From the NCBI RefSeq assembly GCF_900112685.1, contig NZ_FOMS01000019.1, forward strand, positions 1 to 50,000: a stretch of 50,000 nt of DNA, given 5' to 3'. Every line of letters starts with the position of its first letter. Within the stretch, counting starts at the first letter, position 1. Shown piece by piece: positions 35,935 to 44,096 of this stretch. Origin of the DNA: Roseivivax sediminis (GTDB taxonomy: Bacteria; Pseudomonadota; Alphaproteobacteria; Rhodobacterales; Rhodobacteraceae). The position numbers and the translations under genes were made by a program. The notes under the pieces are model-generated. The model worked only from the letters and a program-made list of their open reading frames with translations, ran no database searches and was not told the DNA's origin.

Positions 35935-37210
35935 GATCCTCTTTCCCGCGCTCTTCGTACTGCTCGCCCTGGGGCTTCCGGCTGCCTTTGCGATGGCGAT
36001 TTCGGTCTTCGTCGCGCTGAGCTTGGGGTCGAGCTATCCCGACATCGTCGTGGTCAAGGAGATGTTCTCGGGCCTCGACAGCTTCCCGCTGCTGGCGGTG
36101 CCGTTCTTCATCCTCGCCGCCGAAATCATGACCGCGGGCGCCGTGACGCTGGCAATCCTGCGGCTGGCGCAGTCGCTCGTCGGCCATCTGCGGGGCGGTC
36201 TTGGCCACGCCAACGTCGTCAGCTCGGCGATGTTCGCAGGCATCTCGGGCAGCGCGCTGGCCGATGCGGCGGGACCCGGCGCCATGATGATCCGGATGAT
36301 GGAACGGGGCGGCTACGACCGCGCCTATGCCGGCGCGCTGACCATCGCCAGCTCGGTCGTCGGGCCGATCATCCCGCCATCGATCACGATGATCATCTAC
36401 GCCATGCAGGACCAGGAGGTCTCGGTCGGCTCCCTCTTCATGGCGGGGGTACTGCCGGGCATCCTGATCACGGTTCTGGTGCTGCTGGCAAACGCGCGCG
36501 TCAGTTACCTGCGCGGCTATGCCTCCGGTGCGCCGATGCCGCCTCTGACAGAGATCGCCCGCATTGCGCTCCACGCCTTTCCCGCGCTCCTGCTGATCGT
36601 GCTGATCGTCGGCGGCATCCGCTTCGGCGTATTCACCCCCACAGAAGCCTCGGTCATCGCGGTGTTCTATGCGCTCTTCGTGGCGATCTTCGTCTACCGA
36701 TCGTTCCGGCTGCGGGACCTGCCCGACACGATCCTGCGCGCGGCGATCGTGGCAGGGGCGGTGCTGCTGATCCTCGGGGCGGCGCGGGCCTTCGCCTGGG
36801 TGCTCATCATCGAAGGCATCCCGCAGATGCTGGCCGAAACGATCATCGCGTTGGACCTGTCACCGATCGTGTTCCTGCTGGCGGTGAACGTCCTGCTGCT
36901 GGTGTTCGGCCTCTTCATGGACCCTCTGCCCGGGGTGATGATCCTGGTGCCGATCCTGGCGCCGATCAGCTTCGCCCTCGGGATCGACCCGGATCACTTC
37001 GCCATCATCGTCATCGTGAACCTGACGCTCGGCCTGACGACGCCCCCGGTGGGCAGCCTGATCTTCGTCGTATCGTCCGCGGTGTCGTTGAAGCCCACGA
37101 CACTCATCCGCGAGATGCCGCCGTTCTTTCTGGCGCTCGCGCTAGCGCTGTTGGCGATAACCTTCGTGCCCGGCCTGTCGACCTGGCTGCCCAGGGTCAG
37201 CGGCTTCTGA
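35927..37210 (+). CDS. dctM: TRAP transporter large permease (DctM family)
   Basis: 427 residues with about twelve membrane segments. Typical DctM motifs are AVPFFILAAEIMTAG, VSSAMFAGISGSALADAAGPGAMMI, ASSVVGPIIPPSITMIIYA and NLTLGLTTPPVGSLIFV. It is the sodium-coupled import channel for the substrate bound by DctP. Last gene of the operon; no clear terminator follows and the region after it is a scrap zone. Confidence 0.93.
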   Translation: MAEILFPALFVLLALGLPAAFAMAISVFVALSLGSSYPDIVVVKEMFSGLDSFPLLAVPFFILAAEIMTAGAVTLAILRLAQSLVGHLRGGLGHANVVSSAMFAGISGSALADAAGPGAMMIRMMERGGYDRAYAGALTIASSVVGPIIPPSITMIIYAMQDQEVSVGSLFMAGVLPGILITVLVLLANARVSYLRGYASGAPMPPLTEIARIALHAFPALLLIVLIVGGIRFGVFTPTEASVIAVFYALFVAIFVYRSFRLRDLPDTILRAAIVAGAVLLILGAARAFAWVLIIEGIPQMLAETIIALDLSPIVFLLAVNVLLLVFGLFMDPLPGVMILVPILAPISFALGIDPDHFAIIVIVNLTLGLTTPPVGSLIFVVSSAVSLKPTTLIREMPPFFLALALALLAITFVPGLSTWLPRVSGF

Positions 37211-37291
37211 GCCGGTAACGCTGTCTACCACGGGCTATGTTGCAGAAAGCCTTTGGGGGATTCATCTCGTGAATCTGACGTTCCCCCTGAA

Positions 37292-37486
37292 TTAGGGCCG
37301 CGTTGATCCCGTAATTTTCGGTCGATTTGCAGTGTTGAACGACAGCACGGAGACAGCAAGTGTCTCGAGCGTTGTCGCGGCGATCGTGGTCAGAAACTCC
37401 GTTGGGGACAGGTATCGGAGCGCCGAATGCGGGCGCTCGGTGTTGTAGTGGTTGCGCCAGCGGCCGATCTCGTCCCGAGCATGGAG
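37292..37486 (-). mobile_element. IS3-family transposase C-terminal remnant
   Basis: The last 64 codons of a minus-strand reading frame. ARDEIGRWRNHYNTERPHSALRYLSPTEF is the end of an IS3 OrfB (YNxERPHSALxYLxPxEF). No other part of the transposase is present. It is joined in frame to an RTX fragment upstream, so it is the debris of an insertion or deletion. The bases 37236-37290 (TGTTGCAGAAAGCC) could be another IS end, unproven. Confidence 0.75.
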
Positions 37487-37843
37487 GTCTTGAAAGGCGA
37501 AGCGTTCCACGCTGCCGAAGGTGTTCACACCGCGGTAAGAATCGCCGTCTTTCGCGTAGGGGTGGTAGACCGTGACGTCGCCGTCCTCCCGCACGGTAAA
37601 GGCGTAGTCGTTGATGCTGCCGTCGAAGAAGGCCACGTCGTGGCCGCCGTCGCCGCCGCGGATCGTGTCGTTGCCTCCGGCCATGACGAAGACATCGTCG
37701 CCAGCGCCGCCGTCGACCGCGTTGTCACTTAGATCATCGACGAGGATGTCGTTGCCATCGCCCAGCTCGAAGGGTGCGCTTTCCGTGGTTTCGACGTTGT
37801 TGGTCCCGTCGAAGAAGACGAGGCGGCCTTCGCCTTCGTTCTC
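37487..37843 (-). pseudogene. RTX (calcium-binding repeat) protein fragment
   Basis: About 119 codons with RTX nonapeptide character: LGDGNDILVDDLSDNAVDGGAGDDVF, MAGGNDTIRGGDGGHD, then the usual post-repeat piece DGSINDYAFTVREDG and SVERFAFQD. The start and the secretion signal are missing. It reads directly into the IS3 tail and, on the other side, into antisense recombinase sequence, so it is not a functional gene although its frame stays open from 38356 to 37292. Confidence 0.65.
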
Positions 37844-37859
37844 TTCGGCGTCGAGCGCT

Positions 37860-38111
37860 GTGTCGCGGACCGGGGCCAGGAGGTGCTGTTCAAGCCGATC
37901 CGACGGCTGGAGGACCTGCTGACGGGCAGCGATCAGATGGTGGCGGCGAACGCGCTGCTGCGCGAGCTTCTGGGAGAGGTGTCTCTGTGGGGGGATCCGG
38001 AGGCGCGCGATTGTCTGCGTATCGAGATCCGGGGCGAGGTGTCCCGGATCTACCAACCTGTTGGAGAACAGCAAAAAAGCGCCCCGTGGGGCGCTGGTTT
38101 GTCTGCGATGC
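37860..38111 (+). pseudogene. 3' relic of a serine recombinase gene
   Basis: The plus-strand reading frame around 37883 gives FKPIRRLEDLLTGSDQMVAANALLRELLGEVSL and LRIEIRGEVSRIY. These resemble the C-terminal end of the intact recombinase at 45628-47343 (LEIRGKLLELLSFGDSKKA) and of other large serine recombinases. As in the intact gene, an antisense terminator and then a tRNA-fMet-like end (VVAGAGF, 38121 onward) follow. The catalytic N-terminus is absent. It is probably the edge of an older element at the same site. Confidence 0.55.
38073..38095 (-). terminator. Intrinsic terminator (minus strand) in the recombinase relic
   Basis: Read on the minus strand, stem AGCGCCC/GGGCGCT with a CACG loop is followed by TTTTTT. 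It lies 26 bases before the tRNA-like repeat, the same place as the terminator in the intact recombinase gene. Confidence 0.7.
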
Positions 38112-38120
38112 AGATTTCGG

Positions 38121-38141
38121 TGGTTGCGGGAGCTGGATTTG
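38121..38141. repeat. Left attachment-site repeat of the mobile element
   Basis: TGGTTGCGGGAGCTGGATTTG matches the tRNA-fMet 3' end at 47300-47320 (TGGTTGCGGGAGTAGGATTTG) in 19 of 21 positions, as a direct repeat. Sequence on the two sides differs. This is what an insertion at the tRNA 3' end by a site-specific recombinase leaves. Confidence 0.65.
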
Positions 38142-38210
38142 GTCTCTGGCGAACGGAAGTGGCCGTCACGTGGCGGTAGCCGGCAAAACCGGCCGCCGCC
38201 ATGTGGAGCC

Positions 38211-38702
38211 TCATTCGGCGGCGACTGCGTCATCTGCATTAGCCTTGCCGCCCTCGAACTTAAGTCGTAGTTCCTCGAACTTGGCGCGCTCCTTCTCCTC
38301 GCGCTCGGCGGCCCGGTCAGCCTTGCGCGCCTCTGCTTCCTCAGTCTTGGCCGCATCGTAGGCCTCTACGATTGCCTCTACCTCAGGCGGGCACAGCGGA
38401 TGCTCCATGATGGTTCGCCGGTCCTTCGCCGAGGCCGCGCAGGCCAGCGCCGAGATGACCTCGATGCGGGTCTGCTCATTCAGGCTCGGCAGCACCGCCG
38501 CGAAGTTCTGGCCGATGGCATTGGCGAAAGACAGGGCGCGGTTCAGCTCGTTGACCGCGGCCTTGGCTACGACACCGGATTGGATGGCTTGGATGGTACG
38601 ACGCGGGTCGGTCGAGACGGCACCGGCAGCAGGCTGCGTGCTGTTCGACGCCATGGCTCCGAGGAACTGACGGTGAAGGTCATTGTGGTTAATCTTGGAC
38701 AT
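38211..38702 (-). CDS. Hypothetical protein next to relaxase
   Basis: 163 residues, not recognised. N-terminal polar segment (KINHNDLHRQFLGAMAS), a middle helical part (AVNELNRALSFANAIGQNFAAVLPS and EVISALACAASAKDRRTIMEHPLCPPE) and a C-terminal, highly charged coiled coil from about residue 115 (EEAEARKADRAAEREEKERAKFEELR). Good AAAGGAG site upstream of the ATG at 38702. It lies downstream of the relaxase gene on the same strand, so it could be a mobilization accessory protein; this is inference. Confidence 0.65.
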   Translation of the reverse strand: MSKINHNDLHRQFLGAMASNSTQPAAGAVSTDPRRTIQAIQSGVVAKAAVNELNRALSFANAIGQNFAAVLPSLNEQTRIEVISALACAASAKDRRTIMEHPLCPPEVEAIVEAYDAAKTEEAEARKADRAAEREEKERAKFEELRLKFEGGKANADDAVAAE

Positions 38703-38861
38703 GGGGATCTCCTTTTTTTGTCCGGTTTAGGGTCAGCCGTCGGCGTGGTGCTGGGGGTATCAACCGCGGCCAAAAATTATGTGCTTTTGTTTCCATCGGC
38801 GCCGGAGCCAAAACGGACAACTTTCTCTCGGAAAAACTATAAGTCACGGACATCACTAGAT

Positions 38862-40247
38862 TCATTTTTCGTTAGATGCCTTTGCGTTTGGGTCGGCATC
38901 TCCCCGGCGATCTTCTTCCGCGCCCAAATGTCCACGTTTGCGCAACAGTCTCTCCAAGCCCACGACCTGCTTGACGACGGCCTTCCAGGTCTCGCCGGCC
39001 CGCTGACGAACGGCGGGCGGAAGGTGCTGCACGACGGCCATGAGCGTCTCGCGCGTGGTCTCGATCTCGGCGAACTCTTCGCGCAGCCGCTCCTCCGCGT
39101 CGCCTTGCGCACGAGCGCGCATTGCGGACCAGGCACGACCGAAAATGCCTTCTGCGCGTCGGCGACCGTTCTTCGACTTTGCCAAACGTCGGATCAGGGG
39201 CTTGGCAGCTTCGGATGCCTTGCCCGCCTCTGTCACGGCGAGGCGCGGCGTGCTTGAATCGTCCGTCAACTCGAAGAAGTCTTCCGCGAGCCCCTCCGCG
39301 GCGGCCAGAACGGAGTCGGCCTCGTCCGCCATATGCTGGGCCGCAGTTTCGCGCGCACCAACCGCAACCGAGCGCGTCTCTGCCGCGGCGGACTCGACGT
39401 CGAGGGCCTCCTTGGCTTCCCCGAGCGCCTTTTCCCGTGTGTCGAGGGCGGACGAACGGGCGTTCAGTCCAACGTGGTCAGCCCAGATGGAGGCCGCGAC
39501 CTCCTGCCGCCACTTCCAGGTGGGCTTGTGCTGAACCGGGTCCGGCCCCTTCATCCCTGCGGCTTTCGCCTGACGCGCAGCGAATGCCCGCGCTTCCCCG
39601 CGCAACAGTCCGGCTTGGGCGAACCACACGCCTGCGATGTCCTGCGCCAGCTCGTAGGATTGGATCGCCTCGTGCTTCGAAGGGATGAGCATCGGCCGTC
39701 CGTGCTGATCCTCGCCCCGCGGCATGATCACCGCGTGGATGTGATAGGTCTTCTCGTCGCGATCGGCACGGGCGTGCACGACGTCCTCACCGAAGTTGTA
39801 GGTCAGCCACCCGATGGCGAGATCCTCGAACTCCTTCTCGCGCCGGCGCTTTGCCATCTTGCCGCGCCAGGTCGCCTGATCACCCGCGGCTTCGAACCAT
39901 TCGGCATGGGCGGTGATGATCACTTCGCGCATCGGGCCGTGCTTCGACGGCCGCCAAGGATCCTTCGGTCCTTCGATCATGCGCTTTTCGATTTCACCGA
40001 CACGCTTCCGCTTCTTGAGCTTTGTCAGCTCGTTGGCGAAGCTCTCCATCCGCATTTCGTCGATCTCTGTCAGCGCTTCCCTGGCCCAGGTCTCGCTGCC
40101 GATCAGGAGCTTGTTGAGCCGGGTGCGGCTTCGATCGACCTCGCAGCGATCTTGATGTTTCCGCAGGCGATGCAGTTCGAAACGGGACAGTTGCTCGGGG
40201 CGCAAGCCCTCGAAACGCAGGACGATGGGGTGCTGGGAAGTCGACAC
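38862..40247 (-). CDS. MobV/Pre-like plasmid-type relaxase
   Basis: 461 residues. The catalytic metal motif of MobV relaxases is visible at residues 158-171: HARADRDEKTYHIH, with His158, Asp162, Glu165, His169 and His171 (HxDExxxHxH type). The N-terminus VLRFEGLRPEQLSRFELHR is of the Pre/Mob kind, and a long charged coiled-coil C-terminal half follows from about 275. It should nick oriT and lead the DNA strand in transfer. Start taken at a GTG at 40247 with GGAG 8 bases upstream; a longer frame to 40343 is unlikely. Confidence 0.75.
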   Translation of the reverse strand: MSTSQHPIVLRFEGLRPEQLSRFELHRLRKHQDRCEVDRSRTRLNKLLIGSETWAREALTEIDEMRMESFANELTKLKKRKRVGEIEKRMIEGPKDPWRPSKHGPMREVIITAHAEWFEAAGDQATWRGKMAKRRREKEFEDLAIGWLTYNFGEDVVHARADRDEKTYHIHAVIMPRGEDQHGRPMLIPSKHEAIQSYELAQDIAGVWFAQAGLLRGEARAFAARQAKAAGMKGPDPVQHKPTWKWRQEVAASIWADHVGLNARSSALDTREKALGEAKEALDVESAAAETRSVAVGARETAAQHMADEADSVLAAAEGLAEDFFELTDDSSTPRLAVTEAGKASEAAKPLIRRLAKSKNGRRRAEGIFGRAWSAMRARAQGDAEERLREEFAEIETTRETLMAVVQHLPPAVRQRAGETWKAVVKQVVGLERLLRKRGHLGAEEDRRGDADPNAKASNEK

Positions 40248-40631
40248 GTTGGATGCTCCGGATGAAAACCGGAGTAGACGTGGTGTTCTTTGTTCCCGCG
40301 CAAAAACGAGAGCGTGCACGGGGGTGCAGGGGAAAGTACTCACTAAGTAGACCGCACTCCCGCACCGTTGGTGCCTCCGTTCGGTCTACCCGCTCGCCCG
40401 GGGCGCTGCCCCGGAACCCCGCCCGCCGGGGGCGCCTGTGCGGCGGGCACTCCTGCGCGGAGGGCGGCAAGGTCATCGTTCCGCACTCCCCTTGCAACCC
40501 CTGCTCCCGGGGGAGCGTCGTTCCGCACTCCTCCCCCGAACCCCCGCCTGCTCGCAGGGGCCGTTCGCCACGCCCCTGCACCCCTCGGCGGCCACATCGG
40601 CCGATCAACGAACGCACACACAAGACTGCCT
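40248..40631. other. Non-coding region upstream of the relaxase; candidate oriT
   Basis: About 380 bases without a credible gene. A 14-base repeat TCGTTCCGCACTCC occurs at 40476-40489 and 40518-40531, and the core CCGCACTCC again at 40352-40360. Several GC-rich inverted repeats lie around 40400-40560 (for example GCTCCC/GGGAGC at 40503-40515). Its place directly upstream of the relaxase gene is where oriT usually lies. No known nick consensus was recognised. Confidence 0.35.
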
Positions 40632-40660
40632 TTGCTCTCCACATTTCGCCGGCATATGCT
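40632..40660 (+). promoter_or_regulatory. Possible promoter of the RT operon
   Basis: TTGCTC (40632-40637), 17-base spacer, TATGCT (40655-40660). Transcription would start near 40667, about 58 bases before the first RT gene. Weak -35 match. Confidence 0.3.
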
Positions 40661-40724
40661 CACCACAAACGATAAGTGATCACGAGGACTTCGAACCAAT
40701 GCGAACGGAAATGCGCCGAAATAA

Positions 40725-41999
40725 ATGCTAACCTCTGCCTTTTCTCCACAAGCCATCGCAAACTGTCTACGTGTCGGAGACTCCGGGCGATGGGGAGTCG
40801 ATCTGGAAACAGGCAAGGACGCTTTGATCAACAGAACGATTTCTCGCCTCGATACCGCCCCGCCCACACTAAACTTAGGCCACAAGAATACGCCCAACGG
40901 GAAGGCGAGGTACTACGCGCAAGATTTTGAAACTGACCTGATACTTCGGGCCACCTATCGTAGGCTGTCCAAGCAGTACTCCGTTCGGCCGCCAAATAGA
41001 GACCTGATGGTTCTTGGCCTCCAAGAAGCTCTGAGTGAGGCGTCACCTTTCATAGTTACAAGATGCGACGTCAAAGGGTTTTATGAGAACATAGCTGCGC
41101 GAAAACTGAACCAGCAAATCATATGCGATACTCGTACGGACCCAAGGATCCGGACAATCCTTCAACACCTGCAAGATACAGACGTAATCGCAGAAACATC
41201 TGTACCGAGAGGGCTTGCGCTCAGCACGCTGTTGTCCGAAATCTACCTAGCAGAGTTTGACAAAACCATTCGAAGGCTTCCCAACGTCCACAGGTATTTT
41301 CGATACGCAGATGACATCGTCGTTTTTTCACTTCCCGATAAGCCTACACTGGATCGCATCAGTGAAGAGCTCGCGGAAATTGGACTCGAGCTCAACGAAA
41401 AAACAGCAGAAGTCTACATTAAATCTATGAAATCATCCCAAACCGCAGACCCGCGCTTGGAATCATTCAACTTTTTGGGTTACGGCTTCAAGATTGATAA
41501 CGTGACGAAAAGCTATCAAACAAGAGCATTTGACGTTGCAATCGCCCAAACAAAACTAAAGAAGCGCCAGTCACGTATGCACCTCGCATTCAAGGACTTC
41601 TCCCAGAATGGAAACACCGATCTTCTTTTGGACCGGTTGCAATTCCTGACCTCTAATTATTCAACATACAAGACTCGGCACACTCGCGGCGCACGCAAGC
41701 AGAAGATAAGAGCGGGAATATACTACAACTACAAGCACTGCGGTCAGTTCCCCTCGAACAAGTCAGGAAGAACAAAAGAGCCATACAACGCCAAAGAGCT
41801 GGCCGCCCTAGATGCTCACATGAATGCATTATTGTTTGGACCGAACAGTACCTACTCCACTGCAATAAACGCACTACCCGCACCCATAAAAGAGCAATTC
41901 AGGAGGCTGAGCTACCTCCAGGGATACAAAAAACGAATCGACAAGCGCTTCACTAGAGCGCGAATGCGACAAATATGTCGGATTTGGATCAATGACTAA
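40725..41999 (+). CDS. drt3a: Reverse transcriptase, Drt3a-like (UG3 group)
   Basis: 424 residues. RT core motifs: Asp115 in RCDVKGFYENI (motif A), SVPRGLALSTLLSEIYLAEFD (motif B), the catalytic Tyr-Ala-Asp-Asp 194-197 in YFRYADDIVVFS, and FLGYGFKID. A C-terminal thumb/helical region follows to residue 424. No maturase, endonuclease or retron features. Its 8-base overlap (ATGACTAA) with a second, larger RT gene is the arrangement of the DRT3 antiphage systems (UG3 plus UG8). As I recall, the UG3 partner copies a short AC repeat in a non-coding RNA. Markedly AT-rich relative to the chromosome. Starts at the ATG at 40725; ribosome-binding site weak. Confidence 0.8.
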   Translation: MLTSAFSPQAIANCLRVGDSGRWGVDLETGKDALINRTISRLDTAPPTLNLGHKNTPNGKARYYAQDFETDLILRATYRRLSKQYSVRPPNRDLMVLGLQEALSEASPFIVTRCDVKGFYENIAARKLNQQIICDTRTDPRIRTILQHLQDTDVIAETSVPRGLALSTLLSEIYLAEFDKTIRRLPNVHRYFRYADDIVVFSLPDKPTLDRISEELAEIGLELNEKTAEVYIKSMKSSQTADPRLESFNFLGYGFKIDNVTKSYQTRAFDVAIAQTKLKKRQSRMHLAFKDFSQNGNTDLLLDRLQFLTSNYSTYKTRHTRGARKQKIRAGIYYNYKHCGQFPSNKSGRTKEPYNAKELAALDAHMNALLFGPNSTYSTAINALPAPIKEQFRRLSYLQGYKKRIDKRFTRARMRQICRIWIND

Positions 42000-43908
42000 T
42001 ATCGACTCAAAGATGAAAGAACTTCGCGCACTCTTAACCGAAACGTTGCCCTATGAACTGCCCTTTGGCTTTACGAACGAAAACTTCTTTCTTTCTGAGC
42101 TGAAAATCGGCGACCTGAGCGACGCTCAACGAAAAAAGTTGGATTTTGTGAGACGATCCCGGAAGGGCTATACAAAGCCCTTCTCATACAAGATTAACAG
42201 ATCGCATCGCGAAAAAAACACTATAAGCATCATTCACCCTACTATACAGCTTCGGATAGCCAAGCTGTATAGCGAGTTCGAACAGACAATATTGCAATCT
42301 TGCGCGAGGAGTCCGTTTTCGCTCAGATATCCGGCCGCTTCGCAACGCATATTCACTAAGGGAAGTTCAAAAGATGTCCGGAGAAGGTGGGAAGCTGACC
42401 TGCCAGACGATTTACCTGGGCAAAAAATATCGACCCCCTATGTACCCTCATACTTTGCGTACCAACGGTTCCTACTTCTCGATAGGTTTTTTTCTTCCAA
42501 CGAGCTGGTTCGCCTTGAGAGCCGGTTCTCACGGCTCCGAACCCTCGATGTATCGCGCTGCTTCTTCAATATATATACGCACTCAATTTCTTGGGCTGTT
42601 AAGGAGAAAGATTTTTCTAAAGATAATTCGAAGATGTACTCTTTTGAGCAACAGTTTGATGAGGTTATGCAGTACGCGAATTACAATGAAACCGCGGGAC
42701 TCTTGGTTGGACCTGAGGCATCAAGAATTTTCGCCGAGATTATCTTGCAGCGCATTGATCTGGAAGTTGCGGCCTCGGCCGAACAAACGGGGCTAAGAGA
42801 AGGTCGAGACTATACGGTACGAAGATATGTAGACGACTTCCATATCTTTGCAGACGAAGAAGGTACGCTCGATAAAATTGAGCGCTTTCTTTCCGACAGC
42901 CTCGAAGAGTATAAAATGTTTCTGAACTTGGACAAAGCTAGAGACTTTGAACGGCCTTTCGTAACTTCCGTTTCTAGAGTTAAATTCGAAGTACATGGAG
43001 TCGCAAGGCGAATTGAGGAATGCCTAATTAAACGACCTCAGGCAGATGATGAACCAAGGAAGCAAACTAAGAAAGCAATTAGGTCCTCCTTGGACGCGCT
43101 TCGGCACATTGGTGGCTCCGAAAGAGCGGCAATGGTAAGCTCCACCTCCGAAATCTATGGAGCGCTCCATTCGTCGATTGCAAAAATGTCAGAATTCGCC
43201 AAAGAAGACCTTAGCGAAGACGAATGGATCGATCTTTCCGAGCGCGCGAAATTTTTGGTTCGCATGCTTTATTACCTACTCTCCTTGGACTTTCGCGTTC
43301 CTCCACTAATTCGCTCGGCGGAAATCCTTAGAAAGCTTAGCGAACTTCTAACCAGAGCTCCCGAAGCCATGTCGCACGACATCAGGTCGTATGTCATTTT
43401 TGAGACTGATCAGTTGATTTCATCTAATTACGACTCGCACGGATCGAACTTGCCTCTTGAAATTGCGAACGCTTTCCTCATAGGGCTTCTCATTGACCCT
43501 GGGCTTTTTGTTTCGCAAGCGGGCGCGAAGTTAGTTCTGTCAGACATCCTTGAAGAAAAAAAGACATGCTATTTCTCTATGTTATGTCTGCTTCATGCAC
43601 ACGGGAGCGCAGGAAGCGTAGAGGCTGGCGAGTTCGCGATCGCAATTCGAAATCGCGTCCTATCCGATGAATTTGACATTCATAAAAGCTGTGAAGATCA
43701 CCTTATTTTCTGTGACTTCGTTTCCTGTCCTTACGTGGATTTTGACCTCAGATGGACGACATTTAATGATGTTACGGGAGGAGTTGAGATAGGTAAGGAA
43801 GAGTTTGACAAAATCTGTCCCCACCTTAGATTTGTGAATTGGCAGGAGACCGGAATTCAGTTCGCGATCTTGCAGAAACGCTTGCCTCCAGTATACTTTT
43901 CAAGTTAG
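41992..43908 (+). CDS. drt3b: Reverse transcriptase, Drt3b-like (UG8 group)
   Basis: 638 residues. A long N-terminal region (about 1-150) precedes the RT core. Asp186 in TLDVSRCFFNIYTHSISW is motif A, GLLVGPEASRIFAEIILQRID near 236-256 is motif B, and Tyr-Val-Asp-Asp 279-282 in RRYVDDFHIF is the active site. All three catalytic Asp positions are present. The C-terminal 300 residues are mostly helical with no recognised domain. Length and pairing with the upstream RT match the second subunit of DRT3. Low GC, like its partner. The stop at 43908 is followed 12 bases later by the candidate RNA. Confidence 0.8.
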   Translation: MTNIDSKMKELRALLTETLPYELPFGFTNENFFLSELKIGDLSDAQRKKLDFVRRSRKGYTKPFSYKINRSHREKNTISIIHPTIQLRIAKLYSEFEQTILQSCARSPFSLRYPAASQRIFTKGSSKDVRRRWEADLPDDLPGQKISTPYVPSYFAYQRFLLLDRFFSSNELVRLESRFSRLRTLDVSRCFFNIYTHSISWAVKEKDFSKDNSKMYSFEQQFDEVMQYANYNETAGLLVGPEASRIFAEIILQRIDLEVAASAEQTGLREGRDYTVRRYVDDFHIFADEEGTLDKIERFLSDSLEEYKMFLNLDKARDFERPFVTSVSRVKFEVHGVARRIEECLIKRPQADDEPRKQTKKAIRSSLDALRHIGGSERAAMVSSTSEIYGALHSSIAKMSEFAKEDLSEDEWIDLSERAKFLVRMLYYLLSLDFRVPPLIRSAEILRKLSELLTRAPEAMSHDIRSYVIFETDQLISSNYDSHGSNLPLEIANAFLIGLLIDPGLFVSQAGAKLVLSDILEEKKTCYFSMLCLLHAHGSAGSVEAGEFAIAIRNRVLSDEFDIHKSCEDHLIFCDFVSCPYVDFDLRWTTFNDVTGGVEIGKEEFDKICPHLRFVNWQETGIQFAILQKRLPPVYFSS

Positions 43909-43919
43909 TGAGATATTGA

Positions 43920-44055
43920 CGGTGTGGTTCCTGCGCTAGATCGCTGAAGGTGCTTTTGCATTGGATGCTTCCATCTTGGCCAGGCCTTTCTTTTGGCTTG
44001 ACCAGTTGGTCTTACACACATGAGCGTGTTCCACATCGTCGCAACTCCACATTTT
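43920..44055 (+). ncRNA. Candidate DRT3-associated non-coding RNA
   Basis: This non-coding segment directly follows drt3b. A closing stem pairs TGTGG (43923-43927) with CCACA (44047-44051) and TGCG (43932-43935) with CGCA (44040-44043). Inside are a small hairpin TGC-TTTT-GCA (43951-43960) and a 10-bp stem with one mismatch and one wobble, TGGCCAGGCC with GGCTTGACCA (43977-44004). Then comes ACACACA at 44014-44020, which may pair weakly with GTGT at 44026. A short AC repeat in a structured RNA is what a poly(GT)-making RT would use as template. No other homology evidence. Confidence 0.5.
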
Positions 44056-44096
44056 GGCACGAGCAAGTAGTCGCGCACTGTCGCGTCAAGAATCGT

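Noticed and set aside
37292-38356. A single 354-residue protein on the minus strand
   Set aside because: Its three parts belong to an antisense recombinase relic, an RTX fragment and an IS3 tail; the open frame is accidental.
40725-43908. Retron or group II intron
   Set aside because: There are two full-length RTs in tandem, no maturase or endonuclease domain, and no msr/msd-like inverted structure upstream.
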